Positions 18,310-28,616 of a stretch of 64,000 nt of DNA are shown here, one piece after another. The stretch is from NCBI RefSeq assembly GCF_016616425.1, contig NZ_CP067101.1:1-64000 (forward strand), given 5' to 3'. The translations under genes and the position numbers were made by a program. A model generated the notes under the pieces. That model had not been told where the DNA came from. It was given only the letters and a program-made list of their open reading frames with translations, and did not search any database. This DNA comes from Bradyrhizobium diazoefficiens (lineage in GTDB: Bacteria; Pseudomonadota; Alphaproteobacteria; Rhizobiales; Xanthobacteraceae). Position 1 is the stretch's first letter. Every line of letters begins with the position of its first letter.

Positions 18310-19011
18310 ATGCCCACAATCGCTTTGGTCGACGACGACCGCAACATTCTCACATCCGTCTCGATCGCGCTGGAAGCCGAAGGCTACCGCATCATGACTT
18401 ACACCGACGGCGCCTCGGCGCTCGACGGTTTCCGCACCACCCAGCCCGATCTCGCCATCCTCGACATCAAGATGCCGCGCATGGACGGCATGGAGACGCT
18501 GCGCCGTCTCAGGCAGAAATCCGATTTGCCGGTGATCTTCCTGACCTCCAAGGACGAAGAGATCGACGAACTGTTCGGCCTCAAGATGGGCGCCGACGAT
18601 TTCATCCGCAAACCGTTCTCGCAGCGCCTGCTGGTCGAGCGCGTCAAGGCGGTGCTGCGCCGCTCGGCGCCGAAGGACCCGACCGTCGCGCCGAAGGAGA
18701 ACGACGCCAAGGCGCTCGACCGCGGCCTTTTGCGCATGGATCCGGAACGGCATACCTGCACCTGGAAGAACGAGCCGGTGACGCTGACCGTCACCGAATT
18801 CCTGATCCTGCAGGCGCTCGCCACCCGGCCCGGCGTGGTGAAGAGCCGCAACGCGCTGATGGACGCCGCCTATGACGACCAGGTCTATGTCGACGACCGC
18901 ACCATCGACAGCCACATCAAGCGGCTGCGCAAGAAGTTCAAGGTGGTCGACAACGAGTTCGAGATGATCGAGACGCTCTACGGCGTCGGCTACCGCTTCA
19001 AGGAGGCCTGA
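18310..19011 (+). CDS. chvI: Two-component response regulator ChvI
   Basis: 233-residue OmpR-family response regulator, partner of ChvG (ExoS/ChvI in Sinorhizobium), which controls envelope, acid stress, succinoglycan and host-contact genes. The receiver domain has the acidic triad DDD at residues 8-10, the phosphoacceptor Asp52 in [15 protein letters not shown], and Lys in DFIRKPFS. The C-terminal winged helix spans about 135-230, ending [31 protein letters not shown]. It is followed by chvG after 201 bases that contain a dispersed repeat. Confidence 0.95.
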   Translation: MPTIALVDDDRNILTSVSIALEAEGYRIMTYTDGASALDGFRTTQPDLAILDIKMPRMDGMETLRRLRQKSDLPVIFLTSKDEEIDELFGLKMGADDFIRKPFSQRLLVERVKAVLRRSAPKDPTVAPKENDAKALDRGLLRMDPERHTCTWKNEPVTLTVTEFLILQALATRPGVVKSRNALMDAAYDDQVYVDDRTIDSHIKRLRKKFKVVDNEFEMIETLYGVGYRFKEA

Positions 19012-19119
19012 CGCGGCAGGCGCCTTCACGAAAGACTGAGAGCATCGCCGGTTCTCGTTCCATCGGGACCGGGATCGCTCTGAAGCGCGATGAGATCATC
19101 GCATTTCAGGCTACCGTTT

Positions 19120-19164
19120 GAGCATCTTCTCGGAAAACCGCTGCACACTTTCCGGATCATGCTC
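19120..19164. repeat. Dispersed GAGCAT...ATGCTC palindrome between chvI and chvG
   Basis: GAGCAT (19120-19125) and ATGCTC (19159-19164) bound a 45-bp element whose inner arms TCTCGGAAAACC and TTTCCGGA are partly complementary. This pattern is widely repeated in Bradyrhizobium and relatives. It sits inside the chvI-chvG gap. Confidence 0.7.
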
Positions 19165-19212
19165 TAGGATGCCGGGAACTTCTCGCAAGCTGTCCTAACG
19201 CGGGCGTAAGCA

Positions 19213-21009
19213 TTGCTGGACCGAACGCAACCTGATCCAAGCCGGAGCGCCGGGGATGTCTCATCCAACGGCGTTCAGGAGCACGTCGCCGAAGGCAAGC
19301 CGCTACGCTTCCAGCCGCTGAACTGGCTGACGCGCGCCGGGCAGTTCTTCTTTGCGCTGTCCTTCTCGAGCCTCACCCGCCGCATCGTCTCGCTCAACCT
19401 CGCCGGCCTCGTCGCACTGGTGGCGAGCATCCTGTATCTGTCGCAATTCCGCGCCGGCCTGATCGACGCGCGGGCGCAGAGCCTGCTGGTGCAGGCCGAG
19501 ATCATCGCCGGCGCGATCGCGGCCTCCGCCACCGTGCAGACCAACGCCATCACCATCGACCCCGACCGGCTGCTCGACCTCAAGCCGGGCGAGACCTATG
19601 GCGGCTCGGACGAATATTCGCCGCTGGATTTCCCGATCAACCCGGAGCGCGTGGCGCCGGTGCTGCGCACGCTGATCTCGCCGACCAAGACGCGCGCCCG
19701 CATCTACGACCCGAACGGCAGCCTGCTGGTCGACAGCCGCAACCTCGAAAACGTGCTGCGCTACAATTTGCCGCCGCCGGCCGAGAAGCCCGGCATCGTC
19801 GAGCGCGGCATGGTCGCGGCGCGCACCTGGCTGAACCGCGGCGACCTGCCGCTCTACCGCGAACTCGGTCCTGAGAACGGCAACGGCTATGCGGAGGTGG
19901 CCGATGCGCTCCGGGGCCAGAAGCGCTCGATGGTGCGGGTCAATGCGCGCGGCGAGGTGATCGTCTCCGTGGCGGTTCCCGTGCTGCGCTCGCGCGCGAT
20001 CCACGGCGCGCTGATGCTGTCGACGCAAGGTGACGACATCGACCAGATGGTTACCGCCGAGCGCCTCGCCATCCTGAAGGTCGGCGGCGTCGCGGCCGCC
20101 GTCATGATCATGCTGTCGTTGCTGCTCGCGAGCACGATCGCAGGTCCCGTGCGCCGGCTCGCCGACAGCGCCGAGCGCGTCCGCCGCCGCATCAAGGCCC
20201 GCATCGAGATCCCCGACTTCACCCGCCGCCGCGATGAGATCGGCCATCTCTCCGGCGCGCTGCGCGATATGACCAGCGCGCTCTACAGCCGCATCGAGGC
20301 GATCGAGATGTTCGCCGCCGACGTCGCCCACGAATTGAAGAACCCGCTGACCTCGTTGCGCTCGGCGGTCGAGACGCTGCCGCTGGCGCGCAACGAGAAC
20401 AGCCGCGCGCGCCTGCTCGAGGTGATCGAGCACGACGTCAAGCGGCTCGACCGCCTGATCTCCGACATTTCCGACGCCAGCCGGCTCGATGCCGAGTTGC
20501 AGCGCCAGGATGCGATTCCGGTCGATTTGCGCCGCCTGCTGACGACGCTGGTGTCCGTCGCCAATGAAACCAAGCTCGGCCACGACGTCGCGGTCGAGAT
20601 GCGCTTCGAGGGCCGCAGCCCGACCGACAACTTCGCCGTAACCGGCCATGATTCACGGCTCGGACAGGTCGTCTCCAACCTGCTCTCCAACGCGCAATCG
20701 TTCTCGGAAGCCGGCAGCAAGGTGCGTCTCACCTGCCGCCGCGTGCGCGGCGAGATCGAGATCGTGGTCGACGACGACGGTCCCGGCATTCGCGACGACG
20801 CGCTGGAGCGCATCTTCGAGCGCTTTTACACCGACCGTCCGCATCAGGGCTTTGGCCAGAACTCCGGCCTCGGCCTGTCGATCTCCAAGCAGATCATCGA
20901 TGCCCATGGCGGACGCATCTGGGCCGAGAACCGCGCAGGCCCGCCGGATGACGAGGGCGTCCCGACGGTATCAGGCGCACGCTTCGTGGTGAGGCTGCCG
21001 GCGCTATGA
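19213..21009 (+). CDS. chvG: Sensor histidine kinase ChvG
   Basis: 598-residue membrane histidine kinase, homologue of ChvG/ExoS. Two membrane segments near residues 57-78 (IVSLNLAGLVALVASILYL) and 291-312 (GGVAAAVMIMLSLLLASTIAG) bracket a periplasmic sensor region. A HAMP linker follows (GPVRRLADSAERVRRRI), then the HisKA box FAADVAHELKNPLTSLRSAV with phosphoacceptor His373, then HATPase boxes N (VVSNLLSNAQSF), G1 (VDDDGPGIRDD) and G2 (QNSGLGLSISKQIIDAHGG). The start is a TTG with a weak ribosome site, so the exact N-terminus is uncertain. The stop overlaps hprK in ATGA. Confidence 0.95.
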   Translation: MLDRTQPDPSRSAGDVSSNGVQEHVAEGKPLRFQPLNWLTRAGQFFFALSFSSLTRRIVSLNLAGLVALVASILYLSQFRAGLIDARAQSLLVQAEIIAGAIAASATVQTNAITIDPDRLLDLKPGETYGGSDEYSPLDFPINPERVAPVLRTLISPTKTRARIYDPNGSLLVDSRNLENVLRYNLPPPAEKPGIVERGMVAARTWLNRGDLPLYRELGPENGNGYAEVADALRGQKRSMVRVNARGEVIVSVAVPVLRSRAIHGALMLSTQGDDIDQMVTAERLAILKVGGVAAAVMIMLSLLLASTIAGPVRRLADSAERVRRRIKARIEIPDFTRRRDEIGHLSGALRDMTSALYSRIEAIEMFAADVAHELKNPLTSLRSAVETLPLARNENSRARLLEVIEHDVKRLDRLISDISDASRLDAELQRQDAIPVDLRRLLTTLVSVANETKLGHDVAVEMRFEGRSPTDNFAVTGHDSRLGQVVSNLLSNAQSFSEAGSKVRLTCRRVRGEIEIVVDDDGPGIRDDALERIFERFYTDRPHQGFGQNSGLGLSISKQIIDAHGGRIWAENRAGPPDDEGVPTVSGARFVVRLPAL

Positions 21010-21530
21010 GTGACGGCGGGCCCAGCATTCACGCCTCCGCGGTCAAGGTCGGCGATCTGGCGGTGCTGATCCGCGGGCCCTCGGGCTCCGGCAAGTCGCG
21101 CCTTGCCTTTGATTTGATCACGGCAGGCCGCGCCGGCGTGGTCGAAAGGGCCGTTCTGGTCGGCGATGACCGTGTCCATCTGGCGACAGTCGGCGATGAA
21201 ATTGAGGTCCGCCCCGCTCCTCGCCTGGCAGGCCTGATCGAGATCCGGGGCCTGGGGATCCGCGGCTGCGACTTTGTGGAGCATGCGACCGTCGGTCTCG
21301 TCGTCGATCTGGACGCGCCAGACGCCGAGCGGCTGCCATCAGCCGAATCCTTGAAAACAAGCATTTCTGGTGTCGAAATACCGCGAATCCCTGTTAGCCG
21401 CGGCTATTCACCCCTCCCGATGGTTGTTGCGGCCTTGACCACTACCAAGAGTTCATCTTCGGTTAACCCTTCAGGCGATTGTTCGAAGGGAAATGGTAAC
21501 CATATGAACCCCACTATCGCGACCGAATAG
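21006..21530 (+). CDS. hprK: Short HPr kinase/phosphorylase homologue
   Basis: 174-residue protein with the Walker A GPSGSGKSRLAFDL (residues 24-37) and the D-rich GDDRVHL segment, then GLIEIRGLGIRG and IPRIPVSRGYS. Firmicute HprK is about 310 residues with an added N-terminal domain; alphaproteobacterial forms, as here, keep only the catalytic part. In this group HprK is believed to phosphorylate the regulatory Ser of HPr and to link the PTS to ChvG/ChvI. It overlaps chvG by four bases (21006-21009) and precedes the EIIA gene. The stretch after about residue 150 (TTTKSSSSVNPSGD) looks non-conserved. Confidence 0.9.
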   Translation: MSDGGPSIHASAVKVGDLAVLIRGPSGSGKSRLAFDLITAGRAGVVERAVLVGDDRVHLATVGDEIEVRPAPRLAGLIEIRGLGIRGCDFVEHATVGLVVDLDAPDAERLPSAESLKTSISGVEIPRIPVSRGYSPLPMVVAALTTTKSSSSVNPSGDCSKGNGNHMNPTIATE

Positions 21531-21663
21531 ACCGGCGCAGCTCCCCTTATACATCCGTCTAGTTTCAGGGAGATACGCAACATCCCCTCTTGCGCAGGGG
21601 CTCTGGATGGTCAAAGTGGCGCGTTCGTGCGGTGCACCAAAAGCGCCCGCGAGGAGTTTTCCG

Positions 21664-22065
21664 ATGATTGGTCTAGTACTTGTGACCCACGGGCGCCTTG
21701 CCGACGAATTCAAGGCAGCGCTTGAACATGTCATGGGCCCACAAAAGCAAATCGAAGCGATCACGATCGGTGCCGAAGACGATTCCGATCTCTGCCGAAG
21801 CGACATCATTGAGGCGGTTAACCGCGTCGATTCCGGCGACGGCGTTGCGATCCTCACCGACATGTTCGGCGGCACGCCGTCGAACCTCGCAATATCCTGC
21901 ATGAGCCGGCCCAAGGTCGAAGTGCTCGCGGGCATCAACCTTCCCATGCTGGTGAAGCTCGCCAAGGTACGCGAGGAGCGTCCGCTGCCCGACGCGATCG
22001 CGATGGCCCAGGAAGCTGGCCGCAAATACGTCACCATCGCCAGCCGGGTGCTCGCCGGCAAATGA
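21664..22065 (+). CDS. manX: PTS EIIA component, mannose family
   Basis: 133-residue EIIA of the mannose/sorbose fold. The phosphorylated residue is His9 in MIGLVLVTHG. Other landmarks are AILTDMFGGTPSNLAISCM and VEVLAGINLPMLVKLAKVR. It is a soluble phosphocarrier. No EIIB, EIIC or EIID sugar permease is in the window, which fits a purely regulatory PTS as known in Rhizobiales. The start at 21664 has a GAGGAG site 7-12 bases upstream; the longer frame to 21607 lacks one. The stop overlaps ptsH in ATGA (22062-22065). Confidence 0.93.
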   Translation: MIGLVLVTHGRLADEFKAALEHVMGPQKQIEAITIGAEDDSDLCRSDIIEAVNRVDSGDGVAILTDMFGGTPSNLAISCMSRPKVEVLAGINLPMLVKLAKVREERPLPDAIAMAQEAGRKYVTIASRVLAGK

Positions 22066-22379
22066 GCGACGAGGCGCCACCAGCGGGAACAGGCGTGCCC
22101 GCAGGCGCGATCTCCAGGGATCTCCTGATCGTCAACAAGCGCGGCCTGCATGCCCGCGCCTCGGCAAAATTCGTCCAGGCGGTCGAGCGCTTCGACGCGC
22201 AGGTCTGGGTGACGCGCGGCGGCGAGACCGTCGGCGGCACCTCGATCATGGGCCTGATGATGCTCGCCGCGGGACCGGGCACGACGATCACCGTGGCCGC
22301 CGCCGGCACCGACGCCGAAGCCGCGCTCGCGGCGATCACCGAGCTCGTTGAAAGCAAGTTCAACGAGGAAGGGATTTAG
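22062..22379 (+). CDS. ptsH: HPr phosphocarrier protein
   Basis: 105-residue HPr. The EI-dependent phosphorylation site is His30 in NKRGLHARASAKF, and the regulatory serine is Ser61 in TSIMGLMMLAAGPG, the site that HprK would use. An extra N-terminal tail of about 16 residues (SDEAPPAGTGVPAG) precedes the usual start of the fold. It is the last gene of the chvI-chvG-hprK-manX-ptsH run and is translationally coupled to manX. Together these link carbon/nitrogen status with envelope signalling, as shown for related rhizobia. Confidence 0.95.
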   Translation: MSDEAPPAGTGVPAGAISRDLLIVNKRGLHARASAKFVQAVERFDAQVWVTRGGETVGGTSIMGLMMLAAGPGTTITVAAAGTDAEAALAAITELVESKFNEEGI

Positions 22380-22394
22380 CCGGCTTCACCGAGA

Positions 22395-24020
22395 TCACTT
22401 GCCCGGCGGCGCGATGTAGACGTTCCAGCTCATCGCCGGGCCAGCCTTGCCGTGGGTGAAGCGGCGCGTCGTCATCACCATGCGCTCGGCATTCGGCGCG
22501 ACGTCCGAGACCCATTTCTCGAACTTGGGCAGACGTTCGTCGGTCGCATCGACTACGCCGATGAAGCCGTATGTCTTGACGTCGTCGAGCGAGGTCAGCC
22601 CGGAAGCCCAGGCTTCGTTCGGCGTGAACGGACTGGGGTGATCGGGGCTATAGAACACCATCGGCTGAATCGTTTCCATCGTCCCCGCGACGACCGCCCA
22701 GCGCGAGGCGAAGCGCGCGTGCCAGGCCTGGGTCAGTTCGCGCGCGAGATCCGAGCGTGCGCCATACGTCGCGGTGTTGCCGGCATTGGCCGCCATCTCG
22801 CGCGCGGCAATCCAGGGCGAGGCCGCAAGCGTCGCTGCGCTGAGCACGAGCCAGATCGCGGCGATGTTGAATAACGTTGCGCTCTGCACCCGCAGCGCGG
22901 GGATCGCGACCAGCGCAAGGGGCACCAGGAAGAACAGCGAGATGCCCCAATCGGTCTTCATGTAGATGCTGAAGACCAGCGCGCCGAGCGGCGGGCCGAA
23001 CGCGACGATGATCTGGATCATCCACACGTTCAGCGCCTGAGAGAGATTGACGCCCGAATTGGCACCACGCGCCCAGGCGCGCGTGACGATGCGCGAGGGT
23101 GCGCGCAGCAGCAGTGTGAGCCACGGCGGCACCAGCGCCATCGCGAGCCCGGCCAGCGCCACCGGCAATGCCAGCAGCCCGAGATTGTGCAGGGCGTAGC
23201 CGGCGACGAGCTGATGCACCTCGCTCCTGTCCTGGAGGCTGTAGGTGTCGCCGGCATAGATCAGCGGCACGAAATGCACCTCGGCCAGCCAGATGATGTG
23301 CGGGATCATCGCCACCGCCATCGTCGCGATCGCCACCCACGGCGCCGGCGAGCGCAGGAATTTCAGCCGCTCCGGATGGATCAGCGCGGCAAGCCCGATG
23401 GCGCCGATCATGGTCAGCACCCAGTATTTGGTCATCAGCGCCAGCGCGCCGGCAAGCCCGAGCAAGACTCCGGATTGCCAGCTCCGCTTCTCGAACGCGT
23501 TGAGATAGGCCAGCACGAGCAGCGGCAAGGTGATCAGCTGCAAGAGATCCGGGTTGTACTTGAAGCCCTTGAAGTTGAAGATCGGGTAGAGCGCGACCAT
23601 CACCACGACCAGGAACGCGCGGCGTGCATCCACCACGCGTATCGCGACGAGCCAGCAGATCACCATGCCGACGCTCACCGTCGCCATCGCAAGCGCATAG
23701 GTCGCCCAGTCCGCGGCCGGGAACAGCTTGAACCAGAGGCCGGCGACCCAACCCGACAAAGGCGGATGCTTGCCGTAGCCCCACAGGAATTTCTGGCCCC
23801 AGGCAAAGGCTTCTGCGACGTCCATGTGAACGTCCTGCGCCGCCTTGAGATTGATCAGGATGAAGGTCCAGAGCACCGCATGCAGGATCGCGAGCTGGAT
23901 CACCAGCCACAGTCTCGCCTCGGGGCGGACCGCGCAGGCAACCAGCCAGGCCCGAAAGCGGTCAAAGCTCAGGCGGGCTTTTGCGCGGGTTCGGGCGGAG
24001 GGCATCGAGGTCGTGGACAT
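22395..24020 (-). CDS. Glycosyltransferase family 39-like membrane protein
   Basis: 541-residue polytopic membrane protein of the ArnT/PMT-like GT-C group (PMT_2, GT39). After the first helix (LWLVIQLAILHAVLWTFILI) the periplasmic loop carries AAQDVHMDVAEAFAWGQKFL then GKHPPLSGWVAG, the acidic, substrate-adjacent loop typical of the group. About ten more helices follow, and a C-terminal soluble domain of roughly 130 residues ends with VYIAPPGK. Such enzymes move a sugar from a polyprenyl-phosphate donor to lipid A, protein or polysaccharide; the acceptor is unknown. It is divergent from lepA. Confidence 0.85.
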   Translation of the reverse strand: MSTTSMPSARTRAKARLSFDRFRAWLVACAVRPEARLWLVIQLAILHAVLWTFILINLKAAQDVHMDVAEAFAWGQKFLWGYGKHPPLSGWVAGLWFKLFPAADWATYALAMATVSVGMVICWLVAIRVVDARRAFLVVVMVALYPIFNFKGFKYNPDLLQLITLPLLVLAYLNAFEKRSWQSGVLLGLAGALALMTKYWVLTMIGAIGLAALIHPERLKFLRSPAPWVAIATMAVAMIPHIIWLAEVHFVPLIYAGDTYSLQDRSEVHQLVAGYALHNLGLLALPVALAGLAMALVPPWLTLLLRAPSRIVTRAWARGANSGVNLSQALNVWMIQIIVAFGPPLGALVFSIYMKTDWGISLFFLVPLALVAIPALRVQSATLFNIAAIWLVLSAATLAASPWIAAREMAANAGNTATYGARSDLARELTQAWHARFASRWAVVAGTMETIQPMVFYSPDHPSPFTPNEAWASGLTSLDDVKTYGFIGVVDATDERLPKFEKWVSDVAPNAERMVMTTRRFTHGKAGPAMSWNVYIAPPGK

Positions 24021-24134
24021 GGGCGCTTGCGTAGCGCGTTTCGCCCCGTCGTGGAATCAGCTTGGCGTGAACAAAGGCCCTGAAAATACAGCAATATGGT
24101 TGCCGCACGGGGATGTGAGTGGTATCCCGCGCCC

Positions 24135-25946
<1,812 letters not shown>

Positions 25947-26020
25947 GGCGGGCGCGGGCCGTTCCTGGCGTGACGAGACTGGAGCCAGTCCGGGACGTTT
26001 GCAGGCCGAGACACCAAAAC

Positions 26021-26046
26021 CGCGAAAACAACCCCATGCACAGTAG
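26021..26046. repeat. 26-bp conserved element, copy 2
   Basis: Identical over 26 bp to 1593-1618 (core CAACCCCATGCACAG). It lies 75 bases after lepA with no gene immediately around it. Confidence 0.7.
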
Positions 26047-26193
26047 CCGGGGCCTTGTTTGCATTGATATTTTTCGATTTGCCGAAATTCGTTTGTCTCG
26101 TCGGGCAAACAGGGGCATATGAGTTCCATCGCGACGCCGACCAAAGCGACGAGGACTACGCATTCAGGCGCTCACTTTTCCAGTGAGGCCTAA

Positions 26194-26406
26194 ATGGCTC
26201 CGCCTTTCCGAGGCGGCGACATGGTCTGGAGTTACTTTCCCTTCGCCGATTCTCCCGACATGTCCGCGCGGACACGACATGCTGCGATCATAGTCGGCGC
26301 GTTTTCTGCAATCGACACCTCCAGCATCGCAGGACAGCCGGTACCAGCATACGGTGCCGCGCTGCGGTTCACACCTCGTTTCAGGCCAGTTCGTAGGATG
26401 GGTTGA
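26194..26406 (+). pseudogene. PemK/MazF-like toxin N-terminal remnant
   Basis: The first 38 residues (MAPPFRGGDMVWSYFPFADS then PDMSARTRHAAIIVGAF) follow the start of the PemK/MazF toxin fold: a GD-x-VW-x-x-FPF strand, a basic loop and an RHAAIIVG strand. Full PemK-like toxins have about 110 residues. After residue 40 the similarity is lost and the frame ends inside the MITE-like element that begins at 26391. No antitoxin is seen upstream. It is best read as a truncated and inactive toxin gene. Family assignment is by eye on a short stretch. Confidence 0.45.
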
Positions 26407-26520
26407 ACTCTTGCGAACCCATCTCTGGCGGAGACGGCATTTCATAAATTCCCGTTAGCTCGATCTGGTCTATGAGGAAGACGTTTGATGGGTTTCGCTT
26501 TCGCTCTACCCATCCTACGA
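26391..26520. repeat. MITE-like inverted-repeat element
   Basis: TCGTAGGATGGGT at 26391-26403 pairs with ACCCATCCTACGA at 26508-26520; the arms extend inward to GAACCCATC (26415-26423) and GATGGGTTTC (26488 on). Total about 130 bp with imperfect 33-bp arms and no coding potential. It truncates the PemK-like remnant. Confidence 0.75.
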
Positions 26521-26547
26521 GCTACGAGCTTAGATGCAGGTCTCCGG

Positions 26548-27072
26548 TCAAAGCAGTTCGCTTGTGCTCGACGTTCGGACAGAACGATTTGTAATGAGGC
26601 CGCTCCAGATCCAATTGTGATGGGCGATCACGGCTGTCGCAGGCAGATGCGGCCGATCGCTGAGTGTGTGCGCATCACTTACGGCAATCACGTGGTGGTC
26701 ATGCGACACGGTTGACCGCACGGTCGCATCGACACAAAAGTCCGTTGCCCAACCCGCCACAAGCACGCATCGAGGCCGCAGTCGATCCAATATTCCGCCG
26801 AGGGGCGTGCCCACATACGGGTCGTTCAACGTCTTTTCGACGATGACGTCTTTGGTGTGTTGGACCAGTTCGGGGAGAAATTCCCAACCGGTTGCGTATC
26901 GCTCAAAGCCATCGCCGGCATGGCCGCAATGCCTGATCCAGATGACGTTGCCACCTTCCTTTCGAACCTTGTCAGACAGCAGATTGATGCGATCAACGAC
27001 GCCCGGCAAATCATGCTTGGGTGCGCCGCCGCGCAGGCCCATCTGCATGTCAACAACGATCAGCGCGTCCAT
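26548..27072 (-). CDS. Isochorismatase-family cysteine hydrolase
   Basis: 174-residue cysteine hydrolase of the isochorismatase/nicotinamidase superfamily. The catalytic triad can be read as Asp8 (ALIVVDMQMG), Lys80 (VIVEKTLND) and Cys113 (GWATDFCVDATVRS), the usual order. Substrates in this superfamily are amides, isochorismate or ureido compounds; this one is not assigned. The sequence is less GC-biased at the third codon position than the core genes around it. It is divergent from the P-loop kinase gene at 27287. Confidence 0.9.
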   Translation of the reverse strand: MDALIVVDMQMGLRGGAPKHDLPGVVDRINLLSDKVRKEGGNVIWIRHCGHAGDGFERYATGWEFLPELVQHTKDVIVEKTLNDPYVGTPLGGILDRLRPRCVLVAGWATDFCVDATVRSTVSHDHHVIAVSDAHTLSDRPHLPATAVIAHHNWIWSGLITNRSVRTSSTSELL

Positions 27073-27286
27073 GACCTGGCCCCGCGAGAGAGTTTTGCGA
27101 CGTCCCCATAGCAGAGAAATACCAGCCAGAGATGGAGAAGGCGACAGTCAGGTATTGGCCGTGGCTGATCTTAGACACCTGGCGATCGCCATCTTCGAAG
27201 CTTCATTGCATTCTCCTACAGATGGTATAAGGAGCAATTCTTAACTAAAGAGCGAGGCCGCGCGTGAAGGAGGAGGAGGCAGGAGG

Positions 27287-27760
27287 ATGGTAACCGCACA
27301 CTTGGTACACGGATACATCGGTGCGGGAAAGACGACCTTTGCGCGGCGCTTGGAGCGAGAGCTGCCGGCCGTTCGCTTCAGTCACGACGAATGGATCGCG
27401 AATTTGTATGGCGATGATCCGCCTATCGACCAGTTTACTGAATTTCATCAACGGGTATCGAAGCTAATCGACACATACTGGACACGGTGTGTGAAACTCG
27501 GCTTAGACGTCGTGCTTGATTTCGGTTTCTGGTCGCGGCGCCAGCGCGATGAGGCAAGGGCGATTGCTGTGGGATTAGGTGCTCGCACTCGGCTCTACCT
27601 TCTTGAGTGCTCGGAAGACGAAGCGTGGCGCCGGGTCGACAAACGTAATGAGCATCTCGACGGAAGCTTGCTCATCGTCCGGCACACCTTTGAGATGCTT
27701 AAGAGCCGTTTTGAGCCGCTGGAAGACGATGAGGACCGAACTGAAGTCAGCCAATGCTGA
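27287..27760 (+). CDS. P-loop kinase-like ATP-binding protein
   Basis: 157-residue single-domain P-loop protein. Walker A is GYIGAGKTTFARRL (residues 9-22). SHDEWIANLYGDDPP near 32-46 is the acidic substrate-side motif, VVLDFGFWSRRQRDEARA near 75-91 resembles the zeta-toxin/AAA_33 kinases, and the basic lid has WRRVDKRNEH. Such proteins phosphorylate small molecules (antibiotic, sugar or nucleotide). No epsilon-type antitoxin gene is nearby, so a toxin role is not supported. The ATG follows AGGAGGAGGCAGGAGG, an extended ribosome site. Codon use is more AT-rich than neighbours. Confidence 0.82.
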   Translation: MVTAHLVHGYIGAGKTTFARRLERELPAVRFSHDEWIANLYGDDPPIDQFTEFHQRVSKLIDTYWTRCVKLGLDVVLDFGFWSRRQRDEARAIAVGLGARTRLYLLECSEDEAWRRVDKRNEHLDGSLLIVRHTFEMLKSRFEPLEDDEDRTEVSQC

Positions 27761-27989
27761 CCAAGGTGCGATCAACCTGCCAAGTTGGACGTTCCCAAAA
27801 AGGGTCGGCTGATTTTGCCATCTCGACCGTTGCGATCTGCGTACTGATACTGCTCGGGCGCCATCTAAACAGCCAGCAAGACCGCTGAACGTCGTCGAAG
27901 AAGTCGCTGAGGTATCTCAGGGCGCCGCGATAGAACGCCATCTGGAGCACTTCGGCTTGTCGCCCATCGTTGACCTTCGTGCTCACCAA
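27747..27989 (-). CDS. Hypothetical protein (weak)
   Basis: 80-residue open frame starting at GTG 27989, overlapping the end of the convergent P-loop kinase gene by 14 bases. The sequence VLQMAFYRGALRYLSDFFDD then VQRSCWLFRW looks protein-like but matches no family that I recognise. No good ribosome site is visible. It fills the otherwise empty gap between the kinase and the GNAT gene and may be a gene fragment. Confidence 0.3.
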   Translation of the reverse strand: MVSTKVNDGRQAEVLQMAFYRGALRYLSDFFDDVQRSCWLFRWRPSSISTQIATVEMAKSADPFWERPTWQVDRTLVSIG

Positions 27990-28019
27990 TTGGATTTCTG
28001 CAAGTGCCCCGAACCCGAC

Positions 28020-28481
28020 CTATGGCGGGTCACCGAGCTTTCTCTCCATGACGATCGTGCGTTCATCACCATAGTAGCTGTTGCGCACCGCTCTGAACCC
28101 GAGCCGCGCGTAGAAGGCCTCGGCGGTGATTGAGGAAGGGACCGTCAAGGCTGGGATGTTTCGTTCGCGCGCCGTGCGCTCGATCTCCGCTATCAGCCGC
28201 TTGCCGATACCTCGGGCCTGAACATCGGGAGCCACGAAGACAGTCCGGACGACGCTTCCGTCAAGGCTTGCCGTTCCAACGATGCGGGCGCCGATGGCGG
28301 CAACGAAAACCGTGCGTTTTCCGATCAGCTGCCTTACGGCGCCCGGACTGAAACTACGCGCGACCCTTTCGATGATCTCGTTGGTATAGTCTTTTGCATT
28401 CGTCTCGCGCAGCGCACGCAAGATGACACCGCTGATGTCATCGGCGTCATCTTCAAGCGCGAGCCGGATCGTGCAGTTCAT
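28020..28481 (-). CDS. GNAT family N-acetyltransferase
   Basis: 153-residue acetyltransferase of the GNAT fold. Motif D/C strands begin MNCTIRLALEDDADDISGVI; motif A is VRTVFVAPDVQARGIGKRLI with the acetyl-CoA pyrophosphate loop RGIGKRL; motif B follows in IPALTVPSSITAEAFYARLG. The end FRAVRNSYYGDERTIVMERKL is also typical. Acceptor unknown. The start at 28481 is where the fold begins; a frame to 28544 is open. It is divergent from the amidase, and its 5' end lies about 90 bases from a clear dyad at 28570. Confidence 0.88.
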   Translation of the reverse strand: MNCTIRLALEDDADDISGVILRALRETNAKDYTNEIIERVARSFSPGAVRQLIGKRTVFVAAIGARIVGTASLDGSVVRTVFVAPDVQARGIGKRLIAEIERTARERNIPALTVPSSITAEAFYARLGFRAVRNSYYGDERTIVMERKLGDPP

Positions 28482-28569
28482 GGATCGTTCAACTGAAGCC
28501 GCTGGAAAGATTGGAAGCCCACGCCTGCGCCACGGGATCGGCAATCAGCTTGTCGCGCAGTCAAGCCTG

Positions 28570-28588
28570 ATGCTACCATTGGTAGCAT
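28570..28588. promoter_or_regulatory. Operator-like perfect dyad between GNAT and amidase genes
   Basis: ATGCTACC (28570-28577), ATT, GGTAGCAT (28581-28588) is a perfect 8-bp inverted repeat in the 135-base divergent gap, 28 bases before the amidase ATG. It is spaced like a repressor operator. No matching regulator gene is adjacent. Confidence 0.5.
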
Positions 28589-28616
28589 ATTCGTAGCAGT
28601 CGTCGAGGACGAGACG

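Noticed and set aside
26164..26445. 93-codon minus-strand frame overlapping the PemK-like remnant
   Set aside because: It crosses the MITE-like element and has no ribosome site or recognisable pattern.
27287..27760. Zeta-toxin / toxin-antitoxin pair
   Set aside because: The P-loop protein resembles zeta-like kinases, but no epsilon-type antitoxin precedes it and the 80-residue ORF at 27747 is on the other strand. A small-molecule kinase is simpler.
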